Shown here piece by piece: positions 42,511 through 42,521 of a DNA stretch of 42,521 nucleotides. The stretch spans positions 1 to 42,521 of the forward strand of contig CAKZHE010000142.1 in NCBI GenBank assembly GCA_936920195.1. The letters are read 5' to 3'. The notes below the pieces were generated by a model. The model did no database searches. It was not told where the DNA came from and saw only the letters and a program-made list of their open reading frames with translations. This stretch comes from an uncultured cyanobacterium (GTDB taxonomy: Bacteria > Cyanobacteriota > Cyanobacteriia > Cyanobacteriales > FACHB-T130). Within the stretch, counting starts at the first letter, position 1. Every line of letters starts with the position of its first letter. The translations under genes were made by a program, and so were the position numbers.

Positions 42511-42521
42511 TAATTAATTCG

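Overview
The window looks like chromosome of a filamentous, Oscillatoriales-type cyanobacterium. The evidence is direct: abundant GCGATCGC (HIP1) sites, a psbA gene for the photosystem II D1 protein, a carotene isomerase (crtH), several cyanobacteria-restricted families (DUF3038/DUF4335 pair, DUF1830, Ycf19/YlmG), heptanucleotide tandem repeats, and many short palindromic repeats between genes. The exact genus cannot be fixed by eye. I saw no rRNA or tRNA gene and no CRISPR array.

Layout. 1-2.1 kb: end of an unidentified gene, a GGGAATT tandem repeat, two tandem TolB-like lipoprotein-type genes, a small conserved gene and thioredoxin (minus strand). 2.1-5.7 kb: a nest of MITE-like repeats running into a large membrane NACHT-WD40 STAND protein. 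6-10.4 kb: glyS, a secreted protein and murD. 10.6-15.2 kb: an OmpA-like protein, a secreted protein and a membrane patatin-like phospholipase. 15.3-18.6 kb: comF, glutathione reductase, and a coiled-coil DivIVA-like gene overlapping coaD by 115 bp. 18.7-21.25 kb: an accessory patch with broken or hypothetical genes, a two-gene unit of a secreted Cys-containing protein plus a stand-alone Csx3 (CRISPR ring-nuclease family), then an FxLYD-like secreted protein. 21.25-22.7 kb: ycf19-like gene, a glycine-zipper membrane protein and upp. 23.1-28.25 kb: crtH, a psbA with the D1' signature, malQ and a Nudix hydrolase. 28.5-31.5 kb: an RRM protein and the DUF3038/DUF4335 pair. 31.8-34.5 kb: a large OLD-family ATPase/TOPRIM nuclease. 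34.7-38.5 kb: gltD, a dense repeat region and a protein with 22-residue Ala/Gly repeats. 38.8-42.4 kb: a GST divergent from an ArsR regulator, a PadR regulator with a visible double operator, an IS110 left-end remnant, DUF1830 and a HAS-barrel-like protein.

Most genes are single housekeeping units (aminoacylation, cell wall, CoA, pyrimidine salvage, nitrogen assimilation, redox, photosynthesis) and few form operons. Mixed in are three candidates for conflict or signalling functions: the NACHT-WD40 protein, the OLD nuclease and the orphan Csx3. They are not clustered, so there is no classical defence island, but each stands next to mobile or degraded DNA. Intergenic space is heavily colonised by miniature elements. 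At least two families are nested in one another, two sites look like IS200/IS605 right ends, and one truncated IS110 copy keeps the leader region where a bridge RNA would lie.
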